The notes below the pieces were generated by a model, which saw only the letters and a list, made by a program, of their open reading frames with translations, did not search any database and was not told the origin of the DNA. Shown piece by piece: positions 16,016 through 25,100 of a stretch of DNA of 38,679 nucleotides (the first letter of the stretch is position 1; each line of letters begins with the position of its first letter). The stretch comes from Ktedonobacteria bacterium (GTDB taxonomy: Bacteria > Chloroflexota > Ktedonobacteria > Ktedonobacterales > JACDGC01). The stretch lies in NCBI GenBank assembly GCA_027459785.1, contig DAIDGU010000049.1, positions 1-38,679 of the forward strand, given 5' to 3'. The position numbers and the translations under genes were made by a program.

Positions 16016-19000
16016 TTATCTACGTTTGCGCTGTCGCTTTTTGCCAGCTAGCCTTTGGGCTTGCGCCAGCGCGAGGGCCGCGCCGGTGAGGGCGAACGCC
16101 ACGCCCGTCGCCCCTGCGCCGCGGAGCGCCCGTCGCCGTTGCGCTTCTGGCGGGGGTGAGTGGTGGCGCGCGTAGGCGGTTTCGGGCAGGTCGCCCGCCG
16201 GACCGTGTGGCCCCTGCGCCAGCGCCATCTGGATCACCTGGGCCAGATGCAATGCCTGGCGGCGGGTATTCTGGCGAATCTGTTCGCGGCAACTGAAGCC
16301 GTCCGTGACGATCAGCGTTTCGTTGCCGGCCTGACGTACTGCGGGCAGCAGCACGCGCTCGCCCGCTTTCTGCGCCACAGCGTAGTGATCGCCCTGCTCG
16401 AAGCCGAAGGCACCCGCCATGCCGCAGCAACCATCGTCGGGGATGGTATAGTCCAACCCCAGGCGTTTCAGCACGGCCTCCTCATCGGTCATGCGCATGA
16501 TCGCCTTGTGGTGGCAATGCCCATGCACGACCGCCCGGCGCTGCAACTGGGGCAGCGGCAAATCGGGCGCGTACTTCATCAGGAATTCGCTCAGCAGGAA
16601 GGACTGCTCCATCAGCCGCGTGGCGTCGGGGTCGTCGGGATAGAGGCTGTGCAGTTCGTCGCGGAAGACGGAGACGCAGCTTGGTTCCAGCCCGACGATG
16701 GGGATGCCGGCGCGGATCTGTGGGCGCAGCGTCGTCATGACTTGCTTCAGCAAATCCCGCGCTTGATCGAGGAAGCCGAAATCATATAGCGGGCGACCGC
16801 AGCAGAGGGCTTGCGCCGGCACGATCACCTGGAAGCCGGCGTGTTCCAGCACATCCACTGCCGCGATGCACGTTGCGGGGTGGAAGTGGTTGTTGAACGT
16901 GTCGGGCCACAAGATCACCTGGGGCGAACCGACGTTGCGCGGGTCGCGGCGCTGGAACCACTGCTTGAACGTTTCCGGCGCGAAGCGCGGCATATCGCGT
17001 TGGGGCGCGATGCCGCCCAGCGCCTTCACGATGCGGCTGAGGACCGGCGCGTGGGTGGCGGCGTTCACCAGGCCCGGCGCAATGGCTGCCAGCCGCGCCC
17101 ACCAGGCGATCAGGCCCATCGCGTAGGCGCTGCGCGGACGGGGATGCTGGCGATAATAGTGCGCCAGAAACTCGGCCTTGTAGGTCGCCATATCCACGCC
17201 GACGGGGCAGTCGCTCTTGCAGCCCTTGCAAGCCAGGCAGAGGTCCAGCGCGTCTTTCACGGCACCGGCCTGCCACTTGCCGGTGAGCGGATCACCGCGC
17301 AGCATCTCAAACAGCAGGTGCGCGCGGCCCCGCGTCGAATCCTTTTCCTCGCGCGTCACCATGAAGCTGGGACACATCGTGCCGCCCGCCAGGTGGCGAC
17401 ACTTGCCCACCCCCACGCAGCGCAAAGTCGCCCGCGCGAACGAGCCGCCGTCTTCGGGATACTGGAAATACGTCTTGACTGGCAGCGGCTGATAATTGCT
17501 GCCCTGGCGCAGATTATCCGTCACGCCATACGCCTCGATGACCTTGCCCGGATTCATCCGCCACGCCGGATCCCAGATCACCTTGAATTCGCGGAAAGCT
17601 TGCATCAGCGTGTCGCCGAACATGATCGGCAGCAGCGCGCCGCGCGCTTGCCCGTCGCCGTGTTCGCCGGAAAGCGAGCCGCCGTAGCCCACCACCATTG
17701 CCGCCGCGCGATGCACGAACTCGTCATATTTTTGGATGCCCGCCGCCGTGGCGAAGTCGAAGTCGATGCGCGTGTGGACGCAGCCCTGGCCGAAATGCCC
17801 ATAGAGGTCCGCCTGATAGCCGAACTCGTTCATCAACTTACGCAAATCGCGCAGGTAGCTGCCTAGCTTGGCGGGCGGTACGGCGGAGTCTTCCCAGCCC
17901 GGCCACGCCGCCGGTTTACCCGGCACGAAGGCCGTGGCCGCGAGCGCTGCCTCGCGCACCTGCCAGATCTTGTGGGCATCCGCCGGCTTGGTGAGCAATT
18001 TCATGCTGGGATGGTCCGGCATTCTGTGCAGTTCGGCCATCAGGCCGCGCGCCTGGCTTTCGGCCTCCTGTGGCGTCGCGCCGCCGAACTCGACCATCAA
18101 CCAGCCGCCGCCCGGCGGCAACAGCGCGGCGTCTTGCGGGTGCAGTCCCTTGCGTCCCATGTCGCGGATCAAGTTCTGGTCAAAGCCTTCCAGGCCGATC
18201 GGCTGATGCGCCATAATCTGCACCACGTGGTCGGCGGCGTGATAGCCGTCGCGGTAGCCCAGCACCAGCAGCACGCGCGCCGCCGGGCTGGGGACCAGCC
18301 GCACGGTGGCCTTGAGGATCGTCACCAGCGTGCTTTCGGACCCCACCAGCGCCCGCGCCACGTGGAAGCCCTTTTCCGGCAGCAATTCGTCCAGATTATA
18401 GCCGGAGATGCGGCGCGGGATGTGGGGGAAGCGCCGGCGAATCTCGTCGGCATAGCGGTCGCGCAGCGCCCGCATCTGGGCATAGATCTCCCCGCGCCGC
18501 CCGCCCTCGGCGATGATGCGCGCCAGCTCGTCGTCGCTGGTCGCGCCCACTGTCAGCCGCAGCCCGTCATAGGTGAGGATCTCCAATTCCTCGACGTTAT
18601 CCGATGTGCGCCCCGCCATCACCGAATGCACGCCACAGGAGTTGTTGCCGAGCATGCCGCCCAGCGTGCAGCGATCATGCGTGGCGGGATCGGGGCCGAA
18701 GGTCAGGTGGAAGCGTTCTGCCGCGTCGCGCAAAGTATCCAGAATGACGCCCGGCTGCACCACGGCGCGCTGGCTGTGCGGATCGAGATCGATGATATGA
18801 TGCAGATATTTCGAGCAGTCGATGACGACGGCGGCATTGCAGCCCTGGCCGGCCAGACTGGTGCCGCCGCCGCGCAGCACCACCGGCGCGTGATACTGCT
18901 GGCAGAGCGCGATGGTCTGGACGAGCGCGGCTTCATCGCTGGGGATGACGACGCCCAGCGGCGTCTGGCGGTACTGTGAGGCGTCGGTGGCATACAGCGC

Positions 19001-19156
19001 GCGGCTGCCGACATCGAAGCGCACCTCGCCGGCGATCTGGTCGCGCAGCGCCTGGCGCAAGCCACGGATGTCGGTTTGTGGGGTTGGAGCGCTGTGGTTC
19101 GTTTGCGACTGAAGCGGTTGTTGCATGCCGCGCCCCAACATCTGGCGCATATCCAT
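16016..19156 (-). CDS. FAD-linked oxidase fused to Fe-S (CCG-domain) reductase, D-lactate dehydrogenase-like
   Basis: 1046-aa fused flavoprotein/iron-sulfur oxidoreductase of the GlcD-GlcF/Dld-II (YdiJ-like) type, which oxidises a 2-hydroxyacid and passes electrons on to the respiratory chain. N-terminal part: PCMH FAD-binding domain (RGGGTSLAGQG at about residue 92; DPATHDRCTLGGMLGNNSCG), then the FAD-oxidase C domain. Middle: ferredoxin-type cysteines (KCRHLAGGTMCPSF about 584; CLACKGCKSDCP about 637-648). C-terminus: two CCG motifs (CCGRPLYDFG about 785, CCGMAGAFGFEQ about 909). A basic tail after a hydrophobic stretch (ALALAQAQRLAGKKRQRKRR) may anchor it at the membrane. The start at 19156 has AGGAGG six bases upstream. 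Confidence 0.93.
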   Translation of the reverse strand: MDMRQMLGRGMQQPLQSQTNHSAPTPQTDIRGLRQALRDQIAGEVRFDVGSRALYATDASQYRQTPLGVVIPSDEAALVQTIALCQQYHAPVVLRGGGTSLAGQGCNAAVVIDCSKYLHHIIDLDPHSQRAVVQPGVILDTLRDAAERFHLTFGPDPATHDRCTLGGMLGNNSCGVHSVMAGRTSDNVEELEILTYDGLRLTVGATSDDELARIIAEGGRRGEIYAQMRALRDRYADEIRRRFPHIPRRISGYNLDELLPEKGFHVARALVGSESTLVTILKATVRLVPSPAARVLLVLGYRDGYHAADHVVQIMAHQPIGLEGFDQNLIRDMGRKGLHPQDAALLPPGGGWLMVEFGGATPQEAESQARGLMAELHRMPDHPSMKLLTKPADAHKIWQVREAALAATAFVPGKPAAWPGWEDSAVPPAKLGSYLRDLRKLMNEFGYQADLYGHFGQGCVHTRIDFDFATAAGIQKYDEFVHRAAAMVVGYGGSLSGEHGDGQARGALLPIMFGDTLMQAFREFKVIWDPAWRMNPGKVIEAYGVTDNLRQGSNYQPLPVKTYFQYPEDGGSFARATLRCVGVGKCRHLAGGTMCPSFMVTREEKDSTRGRAHLLFEMLRGDPLTGKWQAGAVKDALDLCLACKGCKSDCPVGVDMATYKAEFLAHYYRQHPRPRSAYAMGLIAWWARLAAIAPGLVNAATHAPVLSRIVKALGGIAPQRDMPRFAPETFKQWFQRRDPRNVGSPQVILWPDTFNNHFHPATCIAAVDVLEHAGFQVIVPAQALCCGRPLYDFGFLDQARDLLKQVMTTLRPQIRAGIPIVGLEPSCVSVFRDELHSLYPDDPDATRLMEQSFLLSEFLMKYAPDLPLPQLQRRAVVHGHCHHKAIMRMTDEEAVLKRLGLDYTIPDDGCCGMAGAFGFEQGDHYAVAQKAGERVLLPAVRQAGNETLIVTDGFSCREQIRQNTRRQALHLAQVIQMALAQGPHGPAGDLPETAYARHHSPPPEAQRRRALRGAGATGVAFALTGAALALAQAQRLAGKKRQRKRR

Positions 19157-19236
19157 CGTCATCCTCCTGATTGAGTGAAGATGGAGAGGAGCGCCCGCAT
19201 GTACCATACCTAAAAGACGCGAAAAAGCAACGGTGT

Positions 19237-19345
19237 AGGGCGGTCGAACCGCAAGTCGCGCTGGAAATCGCGCGCTTCCTGGCCGGGCATCCCACACCGG
19301 ACCAGATCGGCGCCTTTCATCCCGCGCCGGAAGCGGCTGAAGGCA
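19237..19345 (+). pseudogene. 5' remnant of a third helical-protein gene
   Basis: The plus strand encodes RAVEPQVALEIARFLAG, then HPTPDQIGAFHPAPEAAEG. It aligns with MAIEPQVALEIARFLVG and the following residues of the intact copy at 20670. The position of the start ATG reads AGG, so the start codon is lost, and similarity ends about 36 codons in. The remnant lies between the oxidoreductase start and the 3' end of the Rpn gene, 1.4 kb from the intact module. Confidence 0.8.
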
Positions 19346-19359
19346 TTCGCCCCCAACCC

Positions 19360-20373
19360 TCAAGCGGGTTCAGTACCACCGCTGTCTGCGCGCCCCGTCG
19401 GCACTGCGGGCAAATAGGCGAGCAGCGCCGCCTCATCAGCGAACGAGGCCATCGCTAAAGCAGCATCTTGTAAGCGCACGCTATCGGTGCAGGCCGCGAT
19501 GCGCTCGCGGGCCACCGCGCTGAGGTCGCTGAACTGCTGCTGCGCCAGCAACGTCACCATCTGGCGCAACGTCAACAATTGGCCCTGCTCGATGCCCTGC
19601 TGGATGCTTTGTTGCATGCCTTGCTGGATGCCTTGCTGGATGCCCTGATCGAATCCCTGCTTGAAGCCTTCCTTGAGTTTCTCTTCGCCGACTTCCTGGA
19701 TCAACAGCTCGCGTAGACTGGAATGCTGAAAGATGTCTTTGAGCATGGTATCCTCCTGAAGCAAGTGGGCCAGCGGCGCGACCGGCATGCGCAAGCCGGC
19801 AAAGAGTACCACTAAGCCTTCCAGTTTCTCTTGTTGTTCGATGGTGATCGGCGCGGTGGCGATTTGCCGCGCGACCGCGACCACGCGCTCCGCGTTGGTA
19901 CCGGCCATTAACACGGCCAGCGGCCAGAGATCGGTGTACGGCGTTTCCAGGACGCTTGCGGACGGCAGCGTCCAGAGGGTGACGACATCGAAATCACAAT
20001 GATAATTGATGCGCCCATCCGGCAACGTCGTCATATAGGGCGAACTGGGCAACGCTTCCGTTGGTTTCAAGTATATCACAATAGACCAAACGGGCAAACC
20101 TTCGCGGAAATGGATGCGCGCATTATATTCCGCGATGCGCATGGCTATCGCTTTATCCGCAACCGTTTGGATCTCAATATGCACGATGTAGAACTTGCCA
20201 TTGACGCGGATCAACCACACCAAATCGGCAGTGCGACGCGGCACGACCAATTCGGATTCGAGCTCGCGCACCCAGACGACATGTTCAAGCCCAATCAGGC
20301 GCAGCACCCCGTCGCGCCCCGCCAACAACATCTCTTTGATCGCCTGATCATAATCATGGCGCTCTTCCGGCAT
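19360..20373 (-). CDS. Rpn-family (recombination-promoting) nuclease-like protein
   Basis: 337 aa. The N-terminal half is a PD-(D/E)xK-type nuclease fold as in Rpn/DUF4351-type proteins: D50 in RTADLVWLIRVNG, then E67 and Q69 in YIVHIEIQT; the E-x-Q ending is normal for this group. A conserved Tyr/Arg region (RIAEYNARIHFREGLPVWSIVIYLKP) follows. The C-terminal part has a Gly/Gln repeat (FKQGFDQGIQQG and so on, about residues 236-265) and then a small helical domain. E. coli Rpn proteins promote RecA-independent recombination and have been discussed as defence or mobile factors. The gene lies between the remnant and the intact copy of the HNH-linked module. Confidence 0.85.
   Translation of the reverse strand: MPEERHDYDQAIKEMLLAGRDGVLRLIGLEHVVWVRELESELVVPRRTADLVWLIRVNGKFYIVHIEIQTVADKAIAMRIAEYNARIHFREGLPVWSIVIYLKPTEALPSSPYMTTLPDGRINYHCDFDVVTLWTLPSASVLETPYTDLWPLAVLMAGTNAERVVAVARQIATAPITIEQQEKLEGLVVLFAGLRMPVAPLAHLLQEDTMLKDIFQHSSLRELLIQEVGEEKLKEGFKQGFDQGIQQGIQQGMQQSIQQGIEQGQLLTLRQMVTLLAQQQFSDLSAVARERIAACTDSVRLQDAALAMASFADEAALLAYLPAVPTGRADSGGTEPA
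19582..19668 (-). repeat. Coding tandem repeat (I/M-Q-Q-G units) in the Rpn gene
   Basis: About seven 12-bp units encode the series QGFDQGIQQGIQQGMQQ and so on. Such short in-frame units can change copy number by slippage and change the length of the linker without breaking the frame. Confidence 0.7.
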
Positions 20374-20491
20374 GGTCCCTCTCCCTCACGCGCAGTCTCC
20401 TGCTAGCAAAGCACACAAGCCAGACAATGGCAAATCGCTCAGAGATGCTATACAATCAGCACCAGCAGATATGTGGAAAAGAGGCCACGCT

Positions 20492-20644
20492 ATGAGTCAC
20501 GCGGAAATCATCGCCGCCATCCGTCAGATGCCGCCCGCTGAGCGGCTCGCCCTCATCGAAACAGTGCTGCCTATGACGCGCGTAGAGCGTTTACTATTGA
20601 ACTTTTTGATGCTACGAAGTGCTATCCCATCTATGCTACAATGA
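20492..20644 (+). CDS. Short antitoxin-like protein, possibly truncated (50 aa)
   Basis: Begins MSHAEIIAAIRQMPPAERLA, a pattern I associate with small antitoxin-like or addiction-module proteins, and continues LIETVLPMTRVERLLL. The last ~15 residues (MLRSAIPSMLQ) no longer look like such a protein, so it may be truncated. A GAGG lies seven bases upstream. It ends 25 bp before the helical-protein gene of the intact module and is on the same strand, so it may be its leader gene or an older remnant. No equivalent is seen upstream of copy 1. Confidence 0.5.
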   Translation: MSHAEIIAAIRQMPPAERLALIETVLPMTRVERLLLNFLMLRSAIPSMLQ

Positions 20645-20669
20645 GGTGAGTGAAAGAAAGGAGCCGTGT

Positions 20670-20921
20670 ATGGCTATCGAACCGCAGGTCGCGCTCGAAA
20701 TCGCGCGATTCCTTGTCGGGCGTCCCACGCCGGAACAGATTGTCGCCTTTCATCCTTCCCAGGAAGCGACAGAGCGTTTTTATGCGCTGATCGATGCCGA
20801 GCGTGCCGGCACGATCACAGATGAAGAACGCGCTGAGTTGGATAGCTGCGTCAATCTCGAACATATGATGCGGCTGATCAAGGGCGAAGCGCATCTCGTC
20901 TTGCAACAACGGGCGTCGTAA
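20670..20921 (+). CDS. Small helical protein of the HNH-linked module, intact copy (83 aa)
   Basis: MAIEPQVALEIARFLVG, then [22 protein letters not shown] and a C-terminal EAHLVLQQRAS. Predicted all-alpha, acidic and soluble. AAGGAG seven bases upstream sets the start. The stop is separated from the HNH gene by a single base, so the two are almost certainly co-translated. Homologous copies lie at 15522-15779 and as a fragment at 19237-19345. I recall similar small proteins beside HNH genes in Cyanobacteria and Chloroflexota, with no known function. Possible roles are nuclease partner, inhibitor or targeting subunit; sequence alone does not decide. Confidence 0.85.
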   Translation: MAIEPQVALEIARFLVGRPTPEQIVAFHPSQEATERFYALIDAERAGTITDEERAELDSCVNLEHMMRLIKGEAHLVLQQRAS

Positions 20922-20922
20922 T

Positions 20923-21336
20923 ATGCCGCGCGTCCCCGAACGCCTACGCCGCCAGGTGCGCGACCGCGCGCAAGGCCGCTGCGAATATTGCCTTATCCAT
21001 GAAGATGATGTCATGTATGCACATGAGGCTGACCACATCGTTGCCGAAAAGCATACTGGCCCAACCACGCTCGAAAACCTCGCCTGGGCCTGTGGCATTT
21101 GCAACCGTAACAAAGGCACTGATCTCGCTTCAATAGACCCTATGACCGGCAAAGCAGTATTCCTTTTCAATCCCCGCATGCAGCAATGGAAGCGTCATTT
21201 TCACCTAAATAATGGACGCATCGAGCCGCTGACCGCCGCTGGCCGCGCTACAGCTTTTTGCTTGCAATTCAATACACCGGAAAATATGGCTGATCGCCTC
21301 AGGCTCATTGCAATGGGGCGCTATCCAGCAAAGTGA
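20923..21336 (+). CDS. HNH endonuclease
   Basis: 137 aa, a stand-alone HNH (beta-beta-alpha-metal) nuclease predicted to cut DNA with a divalent metal. Helical N-terminus (PERLRRQVRDRAQGR), first zinc knuckle CEYC (C20, C23), catalytic AHEADHIVAEKH (H34, D37, H38), N52 and second knuckle CGICNRNKG (C57, C60, K64), then the family tail LFNPRMQQWKRHF and RATAFCLQFNTPEN. All key residues are present, so it should be active. It has no specificity domain, as in many HNH proteins of unknown role. It is the second gene of the helical-protein/HNH pair; a deleted relative is at 15782-15980. Confidence 0.92.
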   Translation: MPRVPERLRRQVRDRAQGRCEYCLIHEDDVMYAHEADHIVAEKHTGPTTLENLAWACGICNRNKGTDLASIDPMTGKAVFLFNPRMQQWKRHFHLNNGRIEPLTAAGRATAFCLQFNTPENMADRLRLIAMGRYPAK

Positions 21337-21422
21337 TCGACCAGTCCTTTCACTGCACTGGCTCGCCTTTTGACAATACCTAGAGCGATTATAATATGCA
21401 AGCCTATAACGAATATAAAGAA

Positions 21423-22139
21423 CTACATAGCTTTATAAGAGCCAAGCAGAATTTTGAGATGCGAAGCTGTCTCAAAAATTTCTCTTCTCGCCTGGGTGAA
21501 AGCAACCTCATAAGTAGATACTTCAACATCTGAATGGATACGATTATATGCTATTTCTGCGTCAGGTCCTAGGAATCCAATATAGTCTTTCCTTGCCTCT
21601 GATTCAGAGTACCCATACACCCTACGTAAATAATATGGCGCGTAACCTGTCCAACTACTCACAGGCAATCGAGGAATCTGGTTTTCCTCCCTATATTCAA
21701 GAATAACTCTATTCAAGGGTTCAAATAAGCGACCAGATACAACCTTTAAGTTGGAAATCTTTTGTTGAAACTGTACAACTAAATCTAAAATACTTTTTAA
21801 TTCCTGAGAACTAACATTCCAAGAGCTAACATATTTATCATTGATCAGCATTTCCGCTTCATCATAAGGAAAAGGTATAATTTCTAAAATATCGTTTGCT
21901 CTTTCTATAACAGGTTTATCGAGTATTGACTTGAGCCTTCTTGTAAATGATGCTATTTCTTGCTCTTGCTGACGAGCAAGCGACTTCTTTTCGGCTTGTG
22001 TCTGTAATTTCCATAATACGACACCGATTGTAAACGTAACAAAAAGACTATAACAGAGGCCGGAAGCCAAAGAGGCCCAAAAAGAGACCCAAAAGGTATT
22101 CCAATCAAAAGAAGCTATCAAGATCATCAGGATCATCAT
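21423..22139 (-). CDS. Membrane-anchored coiled-coil protein, AT-rich gene
   Basis: 238 aa. One or two membrane helices near the N-terminus (TFWVSFWASLASGLCYSLFV, then TIGVVLWKL) are followed by a charged coiled-coil stretch (QTQAEKKSLARQQEQEIASF) and a helical cytoplasmic domain with no motif I recognise. Its base composition is clearly lower in GC than the flanks (my estimate by eye, near 40%), which suggests recent transfer. It lies 45 bp after the restriction enzyme gene on the same strand and may be co-transcribed. A role as accessory defence effector is conceivable but unproven. The start is uncertain: several ATGs occur close together and the ribosome site is weak. Confidence 0.75.
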   Translation of the reverse strand: MMILMILIASFDWNTFWVSFWASLASGLCYSLFVTFTIGVVLWKLQTQAEKKSLARQQEQEIASFTRRLKSILDKPVIERANDILEIIPFPYDEAEMLINDKYVSSWNVSSQELKSILDLVVQFQQKISNLKVVSGRLFEPLNRVILEYREENQIPRLPVSSWTGYAPYYLRRVYGYSESEARKDYIGFLGPDAEIAYNRIHSDVEVSTYEVAFTQARREIFETASHLKILLGSYKAM

Positions 22140-22184
22140 CCTATTTTTTTACCATTTTCGCTGTTTCGCTCGTCTTTCACTCCA

Positions 22185-25100
22185 TCACCGTGCGCTCGCT
22201 ATCGTGGCGGCGCACACGGCGTGGTAGTGCGCGTCCAGCGCGGGGGCCAGCAGCAGCAGCGCGGCGATGCGGCGGACCGTCGCCGGCAGGGCGCGGGCGG
22301 CTTCGTCCAGCGTGAGGGCGCGGCCCAGCACGGCGCTTTCGCGGTAGCTCAGCCACTTCTTGATCACCTGATAGCCGCCGAGGGTGTAGTCCCAGACGCG
22401 CTCCGGCACGTTGCGCCAGAAGGCCGTGTCGTTGAGGAACACGTCATAGGTTTGCGCGCCCAGGCACGCCCGCGCCTCCTCCGGCGTCAGCCCCAGCGCG
22501 GCGGCACCGGCTTCCAGCGCCGCCGCTTCCGCTGGCGTTCGGTCGCGCAACACCGTGCGGCCCTTGCCGGGCATGGTGACGCCGCTCTCGCCGCGATGCC
22601 CCCATCCCGCGCGCACCGCCAGTTCGCCCGCGCCCAGTTGCTCGCCGCCCACGCGGTCGATCGCTCCCAGTGACCGGAACGGCTCACCGGCGAGATCGCT
22701 CACCGGCTGCTCCACGTCCAGCAGCGCGGCCACGCGCCGCCCCAGCGCCGCCGAGGCGCGCAGCAGATCGCCCGTCGCCGGCAGCGGGATGCGCGGCCAG
22801 TCCTGACGCACGCCGTCGGCATTCTCGCTCAGATAGAGCGGCGCATAGCCGATTGCCAGCGCATGCATCCAAATCAATTCGGCGGTTTCACGATCCGCAT
22901 CGGGATCGATGATGCCCAACGAGCGTAGATACTCCCGCGCTTTCTCAGAAAGATTCGCCTTGGGCGACCTTTCTTCCGCATCAAGTATGGTCATCTGCTG
23001 TTCACTTTTTGTTTCCGGTATGGGAGCAACTTCTTTGACTTGCAAGGGGAAATAGTATGCATGACCACGCAGGTAATCGTTATCGCCAAGTGCGCTGGTG
23101 AATGAAAGTGGAAAACCCTCCGGTTCAGCTACGCCTGCGGGTCGGCTCATCAGAAATGCATTTCCTTCCCAGTACTGCGCCCACAAAGCAGGCCGTGGCT
23201 CATTCCATAGTGGGCGTATACCGCTATAGTAACACCAGCGATTTTCAAAAGGACGAATGGCGTAAGGCCGGATTTTAGTTTCATCAAAACGTTCCGCAGC
23301 CAATACTTTTAAACGGGCGGTTCTCGCCTCAAATCGGGCAGCATCCAGCGTTAGTCCGGTATCTAGCCGGCTCAGTTCATCCCATGACACCGATGGGTCG
23401 TAATACTGGCGGATTCGGCGTTCCAACGCAGCACGGTCGATGTCAATGAGCGCGCCGCCACGCTTTTCCATCAGGCCATTACTGGGTGGGATCGCACACA
23501 GATCGGTCAGGCGCGGCCATTGCAAATAGTGTGCATCAACCTGAATCGGCTGGAAGTTAAAGCGTGTCACCTGCGTTGGCTCGACTGGCTCATATGCAGC
23601 ATTGAGATTCGGCGCGTCCAGGCTGGCGAGGAGATCGGCGCGTTTCGTCACGCCCCAGAACTGGCGAAAGCGCACCGTGGGCTTGGCAGCGCGTTGCTGA
23701 CGGCGAACCATGAGGCCGATAGCCGTGCCGACACGAATGCCTTCTTTGTTGAACGATGTCGAAAAGACCGATGGATCTGGTTTGCCATCCGGTGTCACTT
23801 TGCCCGTCTCGCGGCTGTCGCCATTCATCCGGTCAAACCACAGCGCGTCAAATTCTTTGAGGAACCGTTGTCGCATAACTACGAACGAAGGATCGCTTAA
23901 ATACGAAAAATTGGAGATAAAGCACACGACACCTTGCCCCGTCATCTCTGCGATGCGGCGTTCAGCGAGACGGAAGAAGCGCACATAGAGATCATCAAGA
24001 TTGAATTTCTTGATGCCCCACTCGCTGATCAAGCCCTGTTTATACGGTTCGACCAGGCCCATTTCTTCTTTCGGGCTGACCCCTGCGAAGCTGTTATACG
24101 GCGGATTACCAATAACCACCAGAATTTTTTCTTCACGCTTGATACGAGTGGCGGAATCACGTTCTTCTTTTAAATCGGGAAAATCGATCTTCGTTTGTTC
24201 AACGCCTTCGCGCGGCTCCCAGCCGGTGAGCGCGTTGGTCAAAAAGACGCCGGCGCGCTCGTTGTGTTCCGCGTCCAGCGGTTCGCCCAGCGTCTGCAAG
24301 AGGACGCCCAGTTGCAGGTGCGCCACCACGAAAGGCGCGGGCAAAAGTTCGAAGCCGAAGATGCGTTTGGTTGCCGCCTCTTTCACATATTGCGCCACCA
24401 CCGCGCCCAGGCCGTCTTCCGTCAGCGTGCGGGCGATGCGCCGCAGCGTCGCCACCAGATACGCGCCCGTGCCACAGCAGGGGTCCAGCACCACCACGCG
24501 CTCATCCGCCAGGCCGGCGGGCAGCCCCAGTTCGTCGCGCAAAACGGCGTCCACCCGCGCCACCATATAATCCACGATCTCCGGCGGGGTATACCAAACG
24601 CCCAGATCCTTGCGCAACTGCGGATCGAACGCCTCCAAGAACGGCTCATAGAAATACTGCACGGCGTGGCCCGTCTCGAAGGCGGCGAAGAACTGGGCGC
24701 GATCCACGCGGTTCAGCGCTGCGCCAGCCCAATCCAGCACTTCCACCAGGCCCAGCGGGCGCAACTTTTCCGGCAGGGCAAGCTGGCCGAAGAGCGTGTT
24801 GATCAATGGCACATGCAGCGACCATACGGCATTGCGCCAATCGAAGACAGCGGTATCAGCGGGCGCATGTTCCTTGCTCCACAGCACCCAGGCGGAAAAG
24901 ATGCCATAAAAGAGCGTCTGCACCAGCGTGGAATGGAAGAAGTGGCGGCCCTTGGCATCGGTGAAGTGGATGCCCAGCGCGTCTTCCAGCGCGGCTTGCA
25001 ACTGGTCCAGCGCCGGCAGGTCGGCGGCGCGTTCCACGCGCACCAGGGCATCGCGCGCATAGGAGGCCAGGAAGGCCGCCAGGTCTTCGGGGCGGCTGAG

